Assembly (NCBI RefSeq): GCF_048269565.1
Contig: NZ_JBLXIK010000008.1
Location: 1 to 64,000, forward strand
From: Maricaulis sp048269565
GTDB taxonomy: Bacteria > Pseudomonadota > Alphaproteobacteria > Caulobacterales > Maricaulaceae
Length of the DNA: 64,000 nucleotides
Reading direction: 5' to 3'
Positions 34,801-42,493 of the stretch are shown piece after piece. Both the position numbers and the translations under genes were made by a program. Within the stretch, counting starts at the first letter, position 1. Each line of letters starts with the position of its first letter. The notes under the pieces were generated by a model. The model was not told the DNA's origin. It worked only from the letters and a program-made list of their open reading frames with translations, and made no database searches.

Positions 34801-35585
34801 TGGCCCTGGCCAAGGAAGACGAGAAGATCCGCTTCCGCGATATCGTCGCCCAGCCGCGCAAGATCATCTCCTCACCGACCTGGTCGGGGATCGAGAGCGA
34901 GGAGGTCTGCTACAATGCCGGCTGGACCAATATCAATGAGCGCATTCCCTGGCGCACGCTGAGTGGCCGCCAACAGCTCTATCAGGACCATAAATGGATG
35001 CTCGCATTCGGTGAGGGCCTGTGCGTCTACCGGCCTCCAATCGACACCAAGGCGGTGGCGCCGGTGATCGATTCCAAGTCGAATGGCGAGCCGCAGATCG
35101 TGCTCAACTTCATCACGCCGCACCAGAAATGGGGCATCCACTCCACCTATACCGACAATCTGCTGATGCTGACCCTGTCACGCGGCGGCCCGATCGTCTG
35201 GATGTCCGAGACCGATGCCGCCAAGGCAGGGCTCGAGGATAATGACTGGGTGGAGGCCTACAACGCCAACGGGGCGCTGGTGGCCCGCGTCGTCGTTTCG
35301 CAGCGGATCAAGGAGGGCACGCTCTTCATGTATCACGCCCAGGAAAAGACGGTGAATGTGCCCGGTTCGCAAATGACCGGTCAGCGCGGCGGGATCCATA
35401 ACTCCGTCACGCGCACGACGCTCAAACCGACCCACATGATCGGCGGCTATGCCCAGCAATCCTATGGATTCAACTATTACGGCACGGTCGGCTCCAATCG
35501 CGACGAGTTCGTGATCGTTCGCAAGATGACCAAGATCGACTGGCTTGAAGGCCCGGCGGCAGACGCCATGGAGGCAGCGGAATGA
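31848..35585 (+). CDS. narG: Respiratory nitrate reductase alpha subunit
   Basis: A 1245-residue catalytic subunit of membrane-bound nitrate reductase, reducing nitrate to nitrite on the cytoplasmic side with bis-MGD molybdenum cofactor. The FS0 iron-sulfur ligands are H50, C54 and C58 (THGVNCTGSCSW) and C93 (PRGCSRGASYSW). The Asp that binds molybdenum lies in FYDWYCDLPPASPMTWGEQTD, at residue 222. Length matches NarG of other bacteria (about 1245). The stop overlaps the narH start in ATGA, so the two are translationally coupled. Confidence 0.98.
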   Translation: MSHFLDRLTFFTRPSERFSDGHGITTTEGRGWEDAYRKRWQHDKIVRSTHGVNCTGSCSWKIYVKGGLVTWETQQTDYPRTRPDLPNHEPRGCSRGASYSWYMYSANRVKYPLIRARLLKAWRAARKTLPPIAAWRSIQQDDAVRQSYVSKRGAGGLVRGDWDEVSEIIAAANAYTAKTYGPDRVFGFSPIPAMSMVSYAAGSRYLSLLGGVCMSFYDWYCDLPPASPMTWGEQTDVPESADWFNAGYLLIWGSNVPQTRTPDAHFYTEARYRGTKSAVICPDYSEASKFGDIWLNPKQGTDAALAMAFGHVVLREFHLDRQAAYFDQYVRENSDFPNLVRLEKQGDRYVAGRLLRASDFSDDLGEDNNPDWKTVAWDRKSGKIVTPLGSIGFRWGETGKWNIEQKDSQGEAIDLETTFILDENQDDVVDVGFPYFANKGHDAFTGTDHPDVLIHKIPVKKLKLKDGETLVTTVFDLFCANYGLDRGLGGDFVATSYDDMMPYTPAWAEAITGVPRDRIIAVAREFANNAEQTKGKSMVILGAGLNHWYNMDMNYRGIINLLVMCGCIGQSGGGWAHYVGQEKLRPQTGWQPLAFGLDWNRPPRHQNSTSCWYAHSDQWRYETLNVDQILSPTAPDGAWDGTMIDYNVRAERMGWLPSAPQLQTNPLSIAATAKAQGLEPADYVVKSLKSGELEMSCHDPDNPANWPRNLFVWRSNLLGSSGKGHEYFIKHLVGGNHGVLGEEASEDMRPSEVKWAAKAPRGKLDLLVTIDFRMSTTCVYSDIVLPTATWYEKDDLNTSDMHPFIHPLTAAVDPSWEARSDWEIFKGLAKKFSEIAPEELGVETDVVLTPILHDTPGEMAQGLDVKDWSKGEIEAIPGKTMPNITVVTRDYPNLYKQYTSLGPLLEKLGNGGKGIGWNTEHEVHLLGELNGVVLEDGVSKGQPKIVSAIDACETLLMLAPETNGEVAVKAWNALSKATGREHAHLALAKEDEKIRFRDIVAQPRKIISSPTWSGIESEEVCYNAGWTNINERIPWRTLSGRQQLYQDHKWMLAFGEGLCVYRPPIDTKAVAPVIDSKSNGEPQIVLNFITPHQKWGIHSTYTDNLLMLTLSRGGPIVWMSETDAAKAGLEDNDWVEAYNANGALVARVVVSQRIKEGTLFMYHAQEKTVNVPGSQMTGQRGGIHNSVTRTTLKPTHMIGGYAQQSYGFNYYGTVGSNRDEFVIVRKMTKIDWLEGPAADAMEAAE

Positions 35586-37108
35586 AGATTCGTGCGCAAA
35601 TCGGCAAAGTCCTCAACCTGGACAAATGCATCGGCTGCCACACCTGCTCGGTGACGTGCAAGAATGTGTGGACCAATCGCGAGGGCGTTGAATACGCCTG
35701 GTTCAACAATGTCGAGACCAAGCCCGGCATCGGCTATCCCAAGGACTGGGAGAACCAGAAGCGCTGGAATGGCGGCTGGACCCGCGCCAGCAATGGCTCG
35801 CTACGACCGAAAATGGGCTCGAAATGGCGGATACTGGCGAAGATTTTCGCCAATCCGGATCTGCCGGAAATCGATGATTACTACGAGCCCTTCACCTTCG
35901 ATTACACCCATCTCCAGCGCGCCGGCGAGAGCGAGGCCTTTCCGACAGCGCGGCCGCGCTCGTTGATCTCCGGCGAGCGGATCGAGAAGATCGAATGGGG
36001 CCCCAACTGGGAGGAAATCCTCGGCGGTGAATTCTCCAAGCGCTCGCAGGACGCCAATTTCGAAGGCATCCAGAAAGCGATGTATGGCGAGTTCGAAAAC
36101 ACCTTCATGATGTACCTGCCGCGCCTGTGCGAGCACTGCCTCAACCCGGCCTGTGCGGCAGCCTGTCCGTCGGGTGCTATCTACAAGCGCGAGGAAGACG
36201 GCATTGTCCTGATCGATCAGGAAAAATGCCGCGGCTGGCGCATGTGCGTCTCCGGCTGCCCCTACAAGAAGATCTATTTCAACTGGTCGAGCGGCAAGTC
36301 GGAGAAATGTACCTTCTGCTATCCGCGTATCGAAGCCGGTCAGCCGACCGTGTGTTCGGAAACCTGCGTCGGGCGCATCCGCTATCTCGGTGTGGTGCTC
36401 TATGACGCTGACAAGATCGAGGCCGCGGCTTCTGTGCCGGACGAGAAGGACCTCTACCAGGCCCAGCTCGACATGTTCCTTGATCCACATGATCCGGAAG
36501 TGCAGGCCCAGGCCCGCCGCGATGGCGTGCCGGAAGCCTGGCTGGAAGCCGCCAAGCGCTCGCCCGTCTACAAGATGGCGATGGACTGGAAGATCGCTTT
36601 CCCGCTCCACCCTGAATACCGCACCCTGCCGATGGTCTGGTATGTGCCGCCACTCTCGCCGATCAATTCGGCAGCCGAGGCCGGCGCGATCAATATCGAG
36701 AACGGCATGCCGGACGTGCGCTCCCTGCGCATCCCGCTGCGTTATCTAGCCAATCTGCTCACCGCCGGTGACGAGGCACCGATTGCCTCCGGCCTGGAGC
36801 GCATGCTCGCCATGCGCGCCTATATGCGGGCCAAGACGGTCGATGGCGTCATCGACGAGACTATTCCGCAGCGGGTCGGCCTCACCAAGGATCTGATCGA
36901 GGACATGTATCAGATCATGGCGATTGCCAATTACGAGGACCGTTTCGTCATCCCGACGACGCACCGCGAATGGGCCGAGGATGCCTATGACCTGCGCGGC
37001 GAGTGCGGCTTCAGCTTCGGCAATGGCTGTTCGGACGGTTCCACCGTCGGTTCGCTGTTCGGCAAGGGCAAATCCAACAAACCGATAACACCGATGGAGA
37101 AGGCGTGA
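35582..37108 (+). CDS. narH: Respiratory nitrate reductase beta subunit
   Basis: A 508-residue iron-sulfur subunit passing electrons from NarI to NarG. Four cysteine groups are visible: CIGCHTCSVTC (C16, C19, C22, C26), CEHCLNPACAAAC, CRGWRMCVSGC, and CTFCYPRIEAGQPTVCSETC. The Trp in CRGWRMC replaces a cysteine, which marks the 3Fe-4S cluster of NarH. Its start overlaps narG by 4 bases and its stop overlaps narJ by one base. Confidence 0.98.
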   Translation: MKIRAQIGKVLNLDKCIGCHTCSVTCKNVWTNREGVEYAWFNNVETKPGIGYPKDWENQKRWNGGWTRASNGSLRPKMGSKWRILAKIFANPDLPEIDDYYEPFTFDYTHLQRAGESEAFPTARPRSLISGERIEKIEWGPNWEEILGGEFSKRSQDANFEGIQKAMYGEFENTFMMYLPRLCEHCLNPACAAACPSGAIYKREEDGIVLIDQEKCRGWRMCVSGCPYKKIYFNWSSGKSEKCTFCYPRIEAGQPTVCSETCVGRIRYLGVVLYDADKIEAAASVPDEKDLYQAQLDMFLDPHDPEVQAQARRDGVPEAWLEAAKRSPVYKMAMDWKIAFPLHPEYRTLPMVWYVPPLSPINSAAEAGAINIENGMPDVRSLRIPLRYLANLLTAGDEAPIASGLERMLAMRAYMRAKTVDGVIDETIPQRVGLTKDLIEDMYQIMAIANYEDRFVIPTTHREWAEDAYDLRGECGFSFGNGCSDGSTVGSLFGKGKSNKPITPMEKA

Positions 37109-37800
37109 TGGCCAGGACTTTCAAGGTGATGGCGGCATTGCTGAGTTATCCGGAATCCGAAATCCAGGCTGCCGGCCCGGAGCTCAAAGGGGTTCTGGCC
37201 GAGGAGGCACTGCTCTCCGCCGGACAACAGGCCCGCCTCGGGCATCTGATCGACCAGCTGGAAAGCCGCGACCTCTACGATCTGCAGGAGCGCTATGTCG
37301 GCCTGTTTGACCGATCGCGGACGCTGTCGCTGCACCTGTTCGAGCATGTGCATGGCGAGAGCCGGGCGCGCGGACAGGCGATGGTCGATCTGCAGAATGT
37401 CTATGGCGAGCATGGTCTCGAGATCAACGCGAAGGAATTGCCGGACTTTCTGCCGCTCTTCCTGGAATTCCTCTCGATCCTGCCCCTCGACGAGGCCCGC
37501 TCGCTGCTCGGTGAAACCTCGCATGTGCTCGAGGCGCTGCGGGATCGCCTGCGCAAGCGCAAGAGCATCTATGCCGCCGTCTTCCGCTCACTGCTGACGC
37601 TGGCGCAAGTCGACGCCAATGCCGATCAGCCTGAAATCCAGACCGAGGACGAAGAACCGGATGATCTCGAGGCCCTCGACAAGGCCTGGGCCGAGGAGCC
37701 CGTCACCTTCGGGCCCGGCGAGGCCGGCTGCAATGTCGCCGAGAAAATGCTCGAGAAAATGAACCTGCCGGCCGCGCCAGCGGCCCCGGCGCGTGGTTAG
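37108..37800 (+). CDS. narJ: Nitrate reductase molybdenum cofactor assembly chaperone
   Basis: A 230-residue helical chaperone of the TorD/NarJ family, needed to insert molybdenum cofactor into NarG. Typical parts are FKVMAALLSYPESEIQ at the start, LYDLQERYVGLFDRSRTLSLHLFEHVHGESRARGQAM, and PDFLPLFLEFLSILPLDEA. The acidic C-terminal tail with DEEPDDLEALDKAWAEEPVTFG is also seen in NarJ. It is not part of the final enzyme. The ATG at 37108 overlaps the narH stop by one base. Confidence 0.96.
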   Translation: MARTFKVMAALLSYPESEIQAAGPELKGVLAEEALLSAGQQARLGHLIDQLESRDLYDLQERYVGLFDRSRTLSLHLFEHVHGESRARGQAMVDLQNVYGEHGLEINAKELPDFLPLFLEFLSILPLDEARSLLGETSHVLEALRDRLRKRKSIYAAVFRSLLTLAQVDANADQPEIQTEDEEPDDLEALDKAWAEEPVTFGPGEAGCNVAEKMLEKMNLPAAPAAPARG

Positions 37801-37812
37801 GGAGAGACCCAG

Positions 37813-38517
37813 ATGAGTGAATATCTCAACACAGCCCTGTTCGGGATCTACCCCTATATCGCGCTGTCCGTGCTCGCGATCGGCTCCATTGTCCGCTATG
37901 ACCGCGAGCCCTATTCCTGGAAAGCCGGCTCAAGCCAGCTGCTGCGCCGGCGGCAATTGGTGCTCGGCTCGGTGCTGTTCCATCTCGGGGTTCTGGTGGT
38001 CTTCTTCGGCCATCTGGTCGGCCTTTTGACCCCGATCGCGGTGTTCGACGCACTCGGCATTCCGCACGGCGCCAAACAGGTGCTGGCCGTGGTTGCCGGC
38101 GGTGTCGCCGGATTCCTCGCCCTGGTCGGTGCGACCCTGCTGATGCATCGCCGTTTTGCCGATCCGCGGATCCGGAAGCATTCCAGCTTTGCCGACAATG
38201 CGATCCTGACCCTGCTCTACGTCCAGCTCCTGCTTGGGCTCGGCACGATCTTCATTTCGGTCCAGCATCTTGATGGCCATGAAATGGTGACCTTCATGAA
38301 CTGGGCCCAGGGCATATTCACCTTCGACTTCCGGGCCTCGAGCTACATCATCGACGCCCACTGGATCTTCAAGACCCATATCCTGCTCGGGCTGACGATC
38401 TTCCTCGTTTTTCCCTTCACCCGCCTGGTGCACATGTTCAGCGCACCGGTGCGCTATATCTTCCGCCAGGGCTATCAGGTTGTGCGCCGCAAGCCCGTTC
38501 CCGGAGCTGAAAAATGA
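37813..38517 (+). CDS. narI: Respiratory nitrate reductase gamma subunit
   Basis: A 234-residue di-heme cytochrome b with five membrane segments, oxidising quinol and feeding NarH. Heme-ligand histidines lie in SVLFHLGVLVVFFGHLVGLLTP (second helix) and IDAHWIFKTHILLGLTIFLVFPFTRLVHMFS near the end. It starts 12 bases after narJ, with GGAGA upstream. Its stop overlaps the next gene start in ATGA, so the parvulin is coupled to the nar operon. Confidence 0.97.
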   Translation: MSEYLNTALFGIYPYIALSVLAIGSIVRYDREPYSWKAGSSQLLRRRQLVLGSVLFHLGVLVVFFGHLVGLLTPIAVFDALGIPHGAKQVLAVVAGGVAGFLALVGATLLMHRRFADPRIRKHSSFADNAILTLLYVQLLLGLGTIFISVQHLDGHEMVTFMNWAQGIFTFDFRASSYIIDAHWIFKTHILLGLTIFLVFPFTRLVHMFSAPVRYIFRQGYQVVRRKPVPGAEK

Positions 38518-39344
38518 CCGGACATTCGATCATCACCCCCAAGGCACCAACGCCGGAAGTCTCGGTCAATGGCGTCGTCATCCCAGCCAAGGCCATCGCG
38601 GCCGAGACCCAGCACCATCCGGCCCGCCGGCCGGAAGCCGCCTGGCAGGCCGCCGCCGAGGCCCTCGCCATCCGCGAAGCGCTGTTGCAGGCCGCGAGGG
38701 CCCGCGGCGTGACGGCCCCGCCCGCCACCGAGACCGAGCCGGTCAGGGAGGTCGAGGAAGATGCCCTGATCCAGGCCTTCGTCGACCAGCAGGTGACTAC
38801 GCCCGACCCGGACGAGGAGTCCTGCCGGCGCTATTTCAGCAATAATCGCGACAAGCTGCGCGCGCCCGATCTTTATGAGCCGGCGCATATCCTGCTGCAG
38901 GCCAGCAAGGAGGATAGCGACGGCTATGAGCGCGCCCGGCTGGAGGCGCAAACCCTGGTCGAACATCTGCAAAAGCGCCCGGACGATTTTGACCGCATCG
39001 CCCGCGACCGCTCCGACTGTTCCTCCGCCAGTGATGGCGGCCGGCTCGGTCAGGTGACGCGCGGCCAGACGACGCCGGCCTTCGAGGCGGCAATGATGAA
39101 GCTGCGGCCCGGCGAGATGACCGGTGAAGCGGTCGAGACGCCCTATGGCTTTCACATTATCCGGCTGGACCATCTGGTGCGCGGTGAGGTGCCGGAATTC
39201 GAACTGGCCCGGCCGCTGGTCGAGGAGTTCCTGCGCGATGCCAGCTGGCGCCGCGCCGTGGCCCAGTTCGTGTCGCTGGTCGTCGGCGAGGCGAAGATTT
39301 CCGGCATCGAGATACGCGGAGCCACTTCGCCCCTCGTGCAGTGA
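38514..39344 (+). CDS. Parvulin-type peptidyl-prolyl isomerase of the nar operon
   Basis: A 276-residue protein with a PpiC/parvulin domain at about residues 123-225 (PAHILLQASKEDS, FDRIARDRSDCSSASDGGRLGQVTRGQTTPAFEAA, ETPYGFHIIRLDHL). It has no signal peptide or membrane segment. A similar isomerase gene follows narI in Pseudomonas aeruginosa, and NifM-like parvulins help metalloenzyme maturation, so a folding role for cytoplasmic nitrate reductase is a reasonable inference. It overlaps narI by 4 bases. Confidence 0.9.
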   Translation: MTGHSIITPKAPTPEVSVNGVVIPAKAIAAETQHHPARRPEAAWQAAAEALAIREALLQAARARGVTAPPATETEPVREVEEDALIQAFVDQQVTTPDPDEESCRRYFSNNRDKLRAPDLYEPAHILLQASKEDSDGYERARLEAQTLVEHLQKRPDDFDRIARDRSDCSSASDGGRLGQVTRGQTTPAFEAAMMKLRPGEMTGEAVETPYGFHIIRLDHLVRGEVPEFELARPLVEEFLRDASWRRAVAQFVSLVVGEAKISGIEIRGATSPLVQ

Positions 39345-39357
39345 TTGTGAGCTTGAT

Positions 39358-39376
39358 CCGGGTCTGAAGGACCCGG
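39358..39376 (+). other. Hairpin before the outer-membrane barrel gene
   Basis: A 7-bp perfect stem (CCGGGTC / GACCCGG) with a 5-base loop in the 50-base gap after the parvulin gene, ending 8 bases before the AAGGAAA ribosome binding site of the next gene. No T tract follows. It may affect translation or mRNA processing. Confidence 0.4.
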
Positions 39377-39394
39377 GCATTGAAAGGAAATGTC

Positions 39395-40600
39395 ATGAGC
39401 TGGAATGCTGTCGGCCGCGCCGCCCTGCTGGGCGCGGCGAGCCTGGTTGTGATGGGCGCGGCCTCGCCGGCCCGGGCCGAGGGCCAATTCCTGGTCAATG
39501 CGCGCCTGCGCACCGAGCTGGTCGACCAGGACGGTTTCGCCAATGACGCCACCGCGATCACCCTGCGCACGCGTCTGGGCTATCAGACCGGCGAGATGGC
39601 GGGTTTCACCTTCCTGATCGAGGGCGAGAACGTGCTGCATCTGGTCGATGACTTCAATGATACGGTCAACGGGGCGGCCGGCTATCCCGTTGTCGCCGAT
39701 CCGGAAGCAACCGAGCTCAACCGGTTGCAACTCACCTATGGCGGGATCGAGAACACCCGCCTGACGCTCGGGCGCCAGCGCATTATCCTCGGCGATGCCC
39801 GCTATCTCGGCAATGTCGGTTTCCGCCAGAACGAGCAGACATTCGATGCCGTCCTCGCCACAAGCACGGCGATCGAGGATGTGACCCTGACCTATGCCTA
39901 TCTGGATCGCGTGCATCGCATTTTCGGCGATGACCACCCGGCCGGCGAATTTGATCTCGATGCGCATGCGCTGACGGCGGCTTTCACGGTCCCGGCGGGC
40001 ACCGTCACCGGCTTTGCCATCCTCGCCGAAGTGGAGGACGCGCCCGCCCTTTCCAGCGCGACCTATGGCGTCAACTGGAGCGGTTCCATCGCCCGGGACG
40101 GTCAGCCGACCTTCGGCTACCGGTTCGAATACGCCGCCCAGTCCGATTACGGCAATTCACCCGCCGCCTTCGATCTCGACATGTTCCGGGCCGAGGCCAG
40201 CCTCAGCCAGAACGGTCTGAGCGGTGCGCTCGGGATTGAATCGCTCTCGGGTGATGGCGCGCGCGGTTTCGCCACGCCGCTGGCGACACTGCATGGCTAT
40301 CAGGGCTGGGCCGATGTCTTCCTGACGACGCCGGCGGACGGCATTCGCGATATCTATGGCCGGGCCGGCTATGCCTTCGCCAACCCGCCTTTCGGCTCGG
40401 CGCTGCGCGCGAGCATCGTCTTCCATGATTTCGAAACGGAAAATGGCGGCGCCGATCTCGGATCGGAGTTCGATGCCGTGCTCACCTCACAGCTGAGTGA
40501 ACATGTCGCCCTGGAGTTCAAGACGGCCCTGTATGATGGCGGCGACAGCACCCTGGCCGACCGCAGCAAGCTCTGGTTCGCGATCACCTATAGCCGCTAG
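39395..40600 (+). CDS. Outer-membrane beta-barrel (alginate-export-like porin)
   Basis: A 401-residue exported protein. A signal peptide ends after ASPARA (about residue 28). The mature part alternates polar and hydrophobic residues in amphipathic strands and ends in an aromatic-polar strand (LWFAITYSR), as in outer-membrane barrels. ELNRLQLTYGGIENTRLTLGRQRIILGDARYLGNVGFRQNEQTFDAV is the signature region of the alginate-export porin family. Alginate export itself is unlikely without the pathway. At the end of the nar run it might admit nitrate or release nitrite; that is inference. The ATG at 39395 follows AAGGAAA. Confidence 0.8.
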   Translation: MSWNAVGRAALLGAASLVVMGAASPARAEGQFLVNARLRTELVDQDGFANDATAITLRTRLGYQTGEMAGFTFLIEGENVLHLVDDFNDTVNGAAGYPVVADPEATELNRLQLTYGGIENTRLTLGRQRIILGDARYLGNVGFRQNEQTFDAVLATSTAIEDVTLTYAYLDRVHRIFGDDHPAGEFDLDAHALTAAFTVPAGTVTGFAILAEVEDAPALSSATYGVNWSGSIARDGQPTFGYRFEYAAQSDYGNSPAAFDLDMFRAEASLSQNGLSGALGIESLSGDGARGFATPLATLHGYQGWADVFLTTPADGIRDIYGRAGYAFANPPFGSALRASIVFHDFETENGGADLGSEFDAVLTSQLSEHVALEFKTALYDGGDSTLADRSKLWFAITYSR

Positions 40601-40686
40601 GTGAGCCCCGGAACGCGACAGCCGGACTGTTAGGCCCCCTGTCCTCCTCATTGCCGCGTCTCACCGCAATGGCTATGCCTGCTGCC

Positions 40687-41295
40687 ATGTCAGCAGACCT
40701 CTTCAGCCCCGCGGTGCAGCACCGCCAGATCGCCGGCGTCGATGAGGCCGGGCGCGGACCGCTTGCCGGGCCGGTCGTCGCGGCAGCGGTGATACTCGAT
40801 CCGGGCCGGCCGATTGAAGGCCTGGGGGATTCCAAGGTGATCTCCGGGAAGCGGCGCACGGCACTCGCGCTGCAGATCCGGCAATCGGCCTGGGTCGGGG
40901 TCGGGATTGCCGAACCGGAGGAGATTGACCGGATCAATATCCTGCAGGCGACGATGACAGCGATGGCGCGGGCCGTATCCAATCTGCCGCGCCTTCCGGA
41001 TCACATCTTGATCGACGGCAATCGCGTCCCCCAAGGCCTGCCGTGCAGCGCGGAGGCGATCATCAAAGGCGATGCCTCCGAGGCCGCGATCGGCGCCGCC
41101 TCGATCATCGCCAAGACGCTGCGTGATGACTTGATGCTGCGCGCGGCGCTGCGTTTTCCCGGATACGGCTTTGAAGCGCACAAGGGCTATCCCAGCGCCG
41201 TCCACCGCAAGGCCCTGATCGCGCTCGGCCCTTGCCCGATTCACCGTTTCAGCTATGCGCCGGTCCGCGCGGCACTCGAAATGCGCGACGCGTAG
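40687..41295 (+). CDS. rnhB: Ribonuclease HII
   Basis: A 202-residue enzyme cutting RNA in RNA-DNA hybrids and at single ribonucleotides. The catalytic GVDEAGRGPLAGPVVAAAV is near the N-terminus, DGNRVPQGL holds the third acidic residue, and ASIIAKTLRDDLM the fourth. Several in-frame ATGs are close together (40669, 40675, 40687); 40687 is taken because it gives the usual short lead before the first motif. It precedes ccrM on the same strand. Confidence 0.95.
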   Translation: MSADLFSPAVQHRQIAGVDEAGRGPLAGPVVAAAVILDPGRPIEGLGDSKVISGKRRTALALQIRQSAWVGVGIAEPEEIDRINILQATMTAMARAVSNLPRLPDHILIDGNRVPQGLPCSAEAIIKGDASEAAIGAASIIAKTLRDDLMLRAALRFPGYGFEAHKGYPSAVHRKALIALGPCPIHRFSYAPVRAALEMRDA

Positions 41296-41343
41296 AATCG
41301 GACTCGCTGCGCAAATCCGGACTCCATGTGGATAACTTGATTC
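41295..41343. promoter_or_regulatory. Cluster of four GANTC sites upstream of ccrM
   Basis: GAATC (41295-41299), GACTC (41301-41305), GACTC (41320-41324) and GATTC (41339-41343) lie within 49 bases of the ccrM upstream region. GANTC is the CcrM target, and methylation of such sites times ccrM transcription in Caulobacter. Confidence 0.75.
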
Positions 41344-41347
41344 GTAC

Positions 41348-41362
41348 TTAACGACCCGTTAG
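41348..41362 (+). promoter_or_regulatory. CtrA-like binding site before ccrM
   Basis: TTAA-N7-TTAG differs at one base from the CtrA consensus TTAA-N7-TTAA. It lies about 52 bases before the ccrM ATG and just after the GANTC cluster. CtrA activates ccrM in Caulobacter late in the cell cycle. Confidence 0.7.
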
Positions 41363-41413
41363 GCCTGAAGGGCTGAGAACTGCCCCTCATGCAGACGAGT
41401 GGAGTGGTGCGTT

Positions 41414-42493
41414 ATGGTCAAGACCCCGATCGATCAGATTCTCGAGGGCGAGTGCGTCGAAGTGATGAAATCGCTTCCCGATGCCAGCGTCGATCTCGTC
41501 TTCGCCGACCCGCCCTATAATCTCCAGCTCGGCGGCGATCTTCACCGCCCCGACAATTCCAAGGTCGACGCGGTCGATAATGACTGGGACCAGATCGGCG
41601 GCTTTGACGATTACGACCTCTTCACCTGGCAGTGGATGGAGCAGGCCCGCCGCGTGCTCAAGCCGAACGGCGCCATCTGGGTGATTGGCAGCTATCACAA
41701 TATCTTCCGCGTCGGCGGCATCCTGCAGGATGCCGGCTTCTGGGTGCTCAACGACATCATCTGGCGCAAGACCAATCCGATGCCGAATTTCAAGGGCACG
41801 CGCTTCACCAATGCGCACGAGACCCTGATCTGGGCCGCCAAGACCAAGGACGGCCGTCCGACTTTCAACTATGCCGCGATGAAGGCCCTCAATGACGGCG
41901 TTCAGATGCGCTCGGACTGGTCCTTGCCGATCTGCTCGGGCGGTGAACGTCTCAAGGGCGATGACGGCAAGAAGGCGCATCCGACGCAAAAGCCGGAATC
42001 CCTGCTGCACCGCGTCCTGCTCTCGACCACCAATCCGGGCGATCTTGTGCTCGACCCCTTCTTCGGAACCGGCACCACAGGCGCGGCCGCCAAACGGCTG
42101 GGCCGCAATTATATCGGCATCGAGCGCGACCCCGAATATCTCAAGGTCGCCAAGGCCCGCCTGGCGGAAATCCAGCCGGCCAGCCGCGACGCCATGACCG
42201 TGACCCAGTCGCCACGCGCCCAGCCGCGCATTCCGTTCGGCACACTGGTCGAGCGCGGCATGGTGAAGCCGGGCGACACGCTGTACTGCCCCAAGGGCCG
42301 TTATACCGCGCGGGTTCGCGCCGATGGTTCGATCATTGCCGGCGATCGCGCCGGCTCGATCCACCAGGTCGGGGCCCAGATCCAGAGCGCCCCCTCGTGC
42401 AATGGCTGGACCTATTGGCATATCCGCACCAAGCAGGGCCTCGCCCCGATCGACGTGATGCGGGCCGAAGTTCGCGCCACCCTGGAAAACTAG
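41414..42493 (+). CDS. ccrM: Cell-cycle DNA adenine methyltransferase (GANTC)
   Basis: A 359-residue N6-adenine methyltransferase of the beta class, methylating A in GANTC. The catalytic DPPY is at residues 32-35 (FADPPYNLQLGGDL) and the SAM-binding FFGTG at 216-220. The C-terminal domain (about 275-359: IPFGTLVERGMVKPGDTLYCPKGRYTARVRADG and SCNGWTYWHI) is found in CcrM-type enzymes and helps read DNA. Length equals Caulobacter CcrM. It is essential or cell-cycle timed in relatives. ATG at 41414 gives the family start. It converges with mutY, sharing a CTAG stop. Confidence 0.97.
   Translation: MVKTPIDQILEGECVEVMKSLPDASVDLVFADPPYNLQLGGDLHRPDNSKVDAVDNDWDQIGGFDDYDLFTWQWMEQARRVLKPNGAIWVIGSYHNIFRVGGILQDAGFWVLNDIIWRKTNPMPNFKGTRFTNAHETLIWAAKTKDGRPTFNYAAMKALNDGVQMRSDWSLPICSGGERLKGDDGKKAHPTQKPESLLHRVLLSTTNPGDLVLDPFFGTGTTGAAAKRLGRNYIGIERDPEYLKVAKARLAEIQPASRDAMTVTQSPRAQPRIPFGTLVERGMVKPGDTLYCPKGRYTARVRADGSIIAGDRAGSIHQVGAQIQSAPSCNGWTYWHIRTKQGLAPIDVMRAEVRATLEN

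Noticed and set aside
24722..40600. The nitrate block as a recently acquired genomic island.
   Set aside because: No integrase, transposase, tRNA end or flanking repeats are seen, and base composition looks like the neighbouring genes. Older transfer cannot be excluded.
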